A stretch of 64,000 nucleotides of DNA from Argopecten irradians. Its lineage: Eukaryota > Mollusca > Bivalvia > Pectinida > Pectinidae. Positions 59,457 to 64,000 of this stretch are shown in pieces. The notes under the pieces are model-generated. The model was not told the origin of the DNA. It saw only the letters and a program-made list of their open reading frames with translations, and searched no databases. The stretch's first letter is position 1. Each line of letters opens with the position of its first letter. The translations under genes and the position numbers were made by a program. The stretch is from contig NC_091146.1 in NCBI RefSeq assembly GCF_041381155.1, positions 36,787,376 to 36,851,375 on the forward strand, read 5' to 3'.

Positions 59457-61154
59457 GAATAGTATATTTTAATTGATTTAACTTTAACACATAACATTGG
59501 AAGGTAAGAAGATATACCCGTTTGAAGTTCCACAATTGACCGGAAGTGGACGCCGTTTGCAGCTTCAGTCAAAATGGCACACATGTACGTTGCTTTTTTA
59601 ACGACAAATATGCCATACAAAACAACAGAAATCTGTAAAATATGCCGTATAGTCATTATTGGCTTACATCATGTTGATCTCCAGTGACTGCAGTCCAAAG
59701 GAATTTAAGCACTGTCGTTGGTAAATATATTGATGAATTACTTTTACTTTTTAGAGTGTTGAACATAACAAATTAGTGATTAATTTCTTAATTGTCTTTG
59801 AAATACAAGGGATCCCTGGTGTTATTTGACTATACAACTTCGGAATTTTTAGTGAGAGATTTTTAAGTCTTATTTCTGAAGGAAACAGTCATCACAATGG
59901 GTCTTTCCTTAATTCACAATCTTTATTTCTTTATGCAAAATGACGAGACTAGTTCCCTTTGTTATAACCGTAATTCTAATAAAAAAAAACTAGACATGGT
60001 GCTCACAAGCGTTCCCATGTCTCAAAGAAAGACGTTCCCTATAAGTTTCGCGAATTTGAAATACACTGTGTGTGGTGTAGCCCATATTCCCTTTTAAAAG
60101 CCATTTTACAAATTGTATATTATCTGGAGCATATCAACATAATTATATGATACAAAGAATCACTACGGAAACGACTCTAATTAATGTTTAGTAAGATCTT
60201 ATTATTGAAAACTAGTATAATTTACGTATATTGTACTTGTTTAGTTTTACATTTGTATTTTTAATGTTAAGACTACTGTTTTTAAAATAGGTTTTGTTCA
60301 TTAGTTTTATTTATACTCTTCTGTACAGTCCTAAAAATGTATTTTAATCCGGTAGCATTCTTGATTCATTGCAAGGAGACTTGACCCATCTGACACACAG
60401 GAATCTTTTTGTATGGCAACACATTAAACGTTCCTTCTTTCCGTCGTTCTGACCGGCGTTTTCTTCCGGTCTCTGAAAAATGCCAAATGAGTGTTATTGA
60501 TGTTGTACAAATTACTTGTTTGTTGTATATAAACTTGTTTTTGATTTTCCCTTTGGATGAATAATGTTATGGTAAGTATTATGTCAGCCTAAATTGGTTA
60601 CGAGAAACCTGGAGGTGTAATTAAAATAGCACTTATGGCTTTATCTGACGTAATTTTTGTGAGTTTTTTAACACTTTGGTACAAGTGCTGAAAATCGGGT
60701 TATTTGATGACCCGACGGGTCAATCGGGTTACGCATTCTAAAATGTCTAAAAAATGGGTCAACCCGGAGAAATCGGGTGAGTTGGCAATACTGTAAAAAA
60801 TCAATGTCATTCTTTGACTAAGTTGTAGGTTCATTCTATAACATATTCATCTATAAAACTGATTAACAAACAAATCTCAACATTACAACACTTAAAACAT
60901 TAAACATGTGTGTTAGATACCATATATATCTATATTGATCGTCTAGAAATGGACGGACACAGACAAAAAGTGTTATGACATTCCCCAATCTTCCCGTTTG
61001 TTTCCTTAACCAGATGATATGCAGTCATGGCTTTGATGCAGTAGGTTGTGAATGTCCTGGATATTATAACAGTTGTCATATATATTGAACGATATTCCAT
61101 TGAACGATAGCTTGTTAACATATTCCGTTAAATTCTAACCCCCCACATCCTACA
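59457..61154. other. Interior of the inverted duplication; no ORF
   Basis: About 1.7 kb of unique AT-rich sequence. No transposase-like frame. A tandem of cgggtt words (aaaatcgggttatttgatga, cccgacgggtcaatcgggtt) lies at 60692-60780. Confidence 0.5.
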
Positions 61155-61672
61155 TCATGCGGTTGATTCTAACTGGTATAAGTTAATCATGTAATCATAC
61201 TTGAACATAATTATTACAATATCATTGTTTGACAGCTGACAGCTTAGTTAAAGTAACGAATTAACAATGAACATGATGTTTTCTGCCAGAAAGTTTAGAT
61301 GTGCAATTGAATGTAGACTATAACATATAGACAATATCACATTTACAGCAAATGACCCCGTCTAAACACAGAAAACGTACGACAAATGTATGTTCGTGTA
61401 TACTACCAATTCTACTACGAACAAAATCGCTCCGATTCAAAATTTTGGTCAGAATGTTACAGAAAAGTACAGAGCGTTGCAACACAACTAAGGTATCGGT
61501 TTGTCTAGAATTATGTATAGCATATGCTCGTCACTATAAAATGCCGATACAAAGGGTATTTTCAGTGACATACCTCTTTTTCTGGCAAAATTGCTGGCGG
61601 CCGCCATTTTGATTCGTGTAACACACCAACTACAGACCACGTGATTCCCCACCGTGGTAAATCCTTGGATTT
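61155..61672 (-). repeat. Right arm of the 2.8-kb inverted duplication
   Basis: Inverse partner of 58884-59456. Its minus strand carries the same cacgtg, aaaatggcggccgcc and a donor-like gag|gtatgt. It is slightly shorter because internal blocks present in the left arm (59315-59410) are missing or replaced. Confidence 0.85.
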
Positions 61673-62340
61673 ACAAATAACTTTTCTTCATGAAGTTGCT
61701 GTTCTCATTTAGAATAACATATAATCTCTATTTTTACTTTAGGAAGTTGTTTTATACTTATAATCTATATTTTACCCACCTATTGATGCTCTATTAAGCC
61801 TTTTTTCTGTAATCACTTGTATCACCTGTGGGTTCCCCCTCACCTGTCATCACACATGCACACCTGTCAGTAATTATTACGGCGGCCCCAGTAATGGCCT
61901 CCCTGAAAGATGGCCTGTCTGTCTACAACTGTTAACAACACTCACCACCATGTCAGTTTAGATTAAATCTATTTAAATAAATTGGAAATGATTAAAAACC
62001 ATCTTAAAAGTTAAATAACATCCCGTTCACTATAATACCCCGGTCTGTTGTATTGAGTTATGCATTAAGGCAGTACGAAGTAGTCAGGTCGACATTTGTT
62101 CGGAGCATGATAAACGTGGCAAAGATTGAACAGCCATAGCCTTATCATCGATCTGTTTTTGTCTGAAAAATTAAAGTCTGTGTGATGAGGGTTTTATATG
62201 TTGTGTATATATAAAGAGATAACTCAGTAATTACATAGAGACGTATCAGACAATGTGTAAGTAACATGCAGAGTATTTATAAATACGGGGACATGGAATA
62301 TACATAGATAAAAGTACAGTGATTTCATTTAATATTCGGA
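61673..62340. other. No gene seen
   Basis: Unique sequence. The direct-repeat echo of 58806-58842 lies at 61685-61750. cacctgtgggttccccctca and cctgtcatcacacatgcaca (61825-61865) is a short CACCTG-rich patch. Confidence 0.4.
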
Positions 62341-62344
62341 TAAC

Positions 62345-62772
62345 AAAAAGGTGTGGCAATTATATACTGACTTACATGTAGATATACATACATTACTGAC
62401 ATGTGAAAATTAGATACTAATTTAAATATATATACATTACTGACATGTGAAAATTACATACTAACTTCAATATAAATTACTGATATGTGAAAATTATATA
62501 TACTGACTGAAATACACATACATTACTGATATGTGAAAATTATATACTGACTGAAATATACATACATTACTGACATGTGAAAATTACATACTGACTTAAA
62601 TATACAAACATTACTGACATGTGAAAATTACATACTGACTTAAATATACAAACATTACTGTTATGTGAAAATTATATATACTGACTGAAATATACATACA
62701 TTACTGATATGTGAAAATTATATACTGACTGAAATATACATACATTACTGACATGTGAAAATTTACATGCGA
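62345..62772. repeat. ~44-bp minisatellite (~10 copies)
   Basis: The unit is acatacattactgacatgtg then aaaattatatactgactgaa(atat). Copies alternate gacatgtg and gatatgtg, and attatatact and attacatact. One four-copy block is repeated, indicating block duplication. Confidence 0.92.
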
Positions 62773-64000
62773 TATATAAATATCAGTATCGCTGAATTAG
62801 AGAAGAAGTAATCTACGGCATGTTTTTCGTGCCTACTTCTCCACTTAAATGTATGACAGACCACTGACTGGCACTATCAAAGTATTCTGTCTACGATTGT
62901 CCTTCAATTGATATTCGCATGCTTCGATAATGATGAAATACATATATGTACAAACATAATTGATATCTGACTAAGATTAACTTAGGGAAAGCGCCTTGTA
63001 AATATTTCAGTCACGATCGTACTAACTAATCTCACTGTTTTTGTCCATTATCTGTATTTTCGATGATGTAGATCTTGTGCTGCATTCTCAGTCGTATAAG
63101 GTAGAAAAGAGAATCGATTCATACTGGAATCCATTTGAGGGAATACTATATTTTCCCTAGTTCTTTGTAGTTTCTCGTATTAATGCATGTTGTTCCCCTC
63201 TTACACCTCTTATCTGAGTAGAAAGTTAACTTTGACCCTACAATATAGTTTGACCTTGATTCGTATGCCTATCGTCGGGTTAGGGAGCTGAGGGAGCCCT
63301 TAGTTCGGATTTAGTGAAGCATGGATATACGAGTTATAGACATTAAGGAGTTTTCTGTATTAAGTGCTTCAGAAAGTGTCATGTAGACTGCGGTCTTCTG
63401 TGGCAACCATCGACCACACTTTTGTCTAATTTGTTGGTCATTTAAATACATAATTGCATACTCTAATGACTTCCTAACCATATACATTATATACACCCTG
63501 GCTCCGATTTCTCGAAACAAAAGTTCAGACTTACGTCAAAACTTAAGTTTTCTACCTTTTATAACTTATATGAATATTTTTGACCTAAGTCAGTTTTTCA
63601 TTCCTGATACATATTCTAGAATTGAACTCAATGGATCCTATTTATGTTCATTGTTGGATGTATCCATTACAGTACTTTGAACAAAGGTGTATAACTAATT
63701 TTTTGACATATTATTCAACTTGTGTCTAATCCCATTTGTATATAACGTACAAATAAAATGTTTAAATCAAAAACCGTCGTCGGTACCCCGACCTTGACCT
63801 TAATTGATTCGTATAAACATCGTCATACTCTGACCTTGACCTTGTTGATATGATTCGTTTGGTTCAGTTGATATGATTGCCAAAAGTCTTCGTAATTTTT
63901 ATTTTTCCCTATATATTCTATGTATTTTTACATTTTTTCTTAGATTTTTCCTGATCTCATCTAGGCGCACATTTTTATTAAATTTGGCATACTTGTAGAA
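62773..64000. other. No gene seen; window end
   Basis: Unique AT-rich sequence. At 63500-63600 the words gatttctcgaaacaaaagtt and cagacttacgtcaaaactta then aagttttctacc look like one end of an inverted-repeat element. At 63787-63843, ccttgacctt occurs twice with similar flanks (attgattcgt / atgattcgt), a short degenerate tandem repeat. Confidence 0.4.

Overview
The window is eukaryotic, AT-rich and intron-containing, and most likely from a bivalve mollusc. The evidence is a RUDI-like tRNA-derived V-SINE, LINE reverse-transcriptase scraps, many TTAA-flanked miniature elements, an extreme load of minisatellites (roughly 20 kb of 64 kb), and two animal-type genes (a GT31 glycosyltransferase and a BTB protein of the serine-enriched-protein type). 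There is no operon structure, rRNA, functional tRNA or CRISPR. Species cannot be fixed from the sequence. Family names rest on reading motifs by eye; no database search was run.

Layout. 1-9 kb: minisatellites (40, 51 and 38 bp units), a transposon whose ends are arrays of an 18-bp motif, two TTAA miniature elements and small hairpin elements. 9.3-13.6 kb: two LINE fragments, a degenerate 37-bp array, a third TTAA element, a 32-bp array and a diverged element end. 14.2-15.3 kb: an intact single-exon GT31 beta-1,3-galactosyltransferase-like gene; a possible 5' noncoding exon ends at 10935 and an acceptor lies at 13969. A 5-kb array of 28-bp repeats starts about 20 bases after its stop. 20.9-22.3 kb: 60-bp repeats carrying CRE-like sites. 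22.3-28.2 kb: element debris, a 47-bp array and a large mobile element with internal repeats. 28.4-31.5 kb: 35-bp array, then the V-SINE.

32.2-35.4 kb: a five-exon BTB/POZ gene, reconstructed exon by exon with phase-consistent splice sites (301 aa), with a TATA box, two perfect CREs upstream and a poly(A) signal. Its last coding bases are part of a short tandem repeat that continues into the 3' UTR. 35.6-37.0 kb: a 22-bp array interrupted by a 0.98-kb insertion flanked by TTAA. 37.07-39.8 kb: an array of 33-bp repeats, open on the minus strand for 918 codons. 40-49 kb: mostly unique AT-rich DNA with miniature elements and a 52/56-bp array.

50.27 kb: a signal-peptide first exon ending in a consensus donor opens a secreted or membrane protein gene whose remaining exons I could not find. 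Its presumed first intron holds a 66-bp array (about 22 copies of an AP-1 motif) and a 59-bp array. A second, weaker signal-peptide-like exon in the same splice phase lies at 55.27 kb. 56-64 kb: mobile repeats, a 2.8-kb inverted duplication, a 44-bp array and featureless DNA. The supported genes do not form one pathway: one is a Golgi enzyme, one a BTB adaptor-type protein, one a putative secreted protein.
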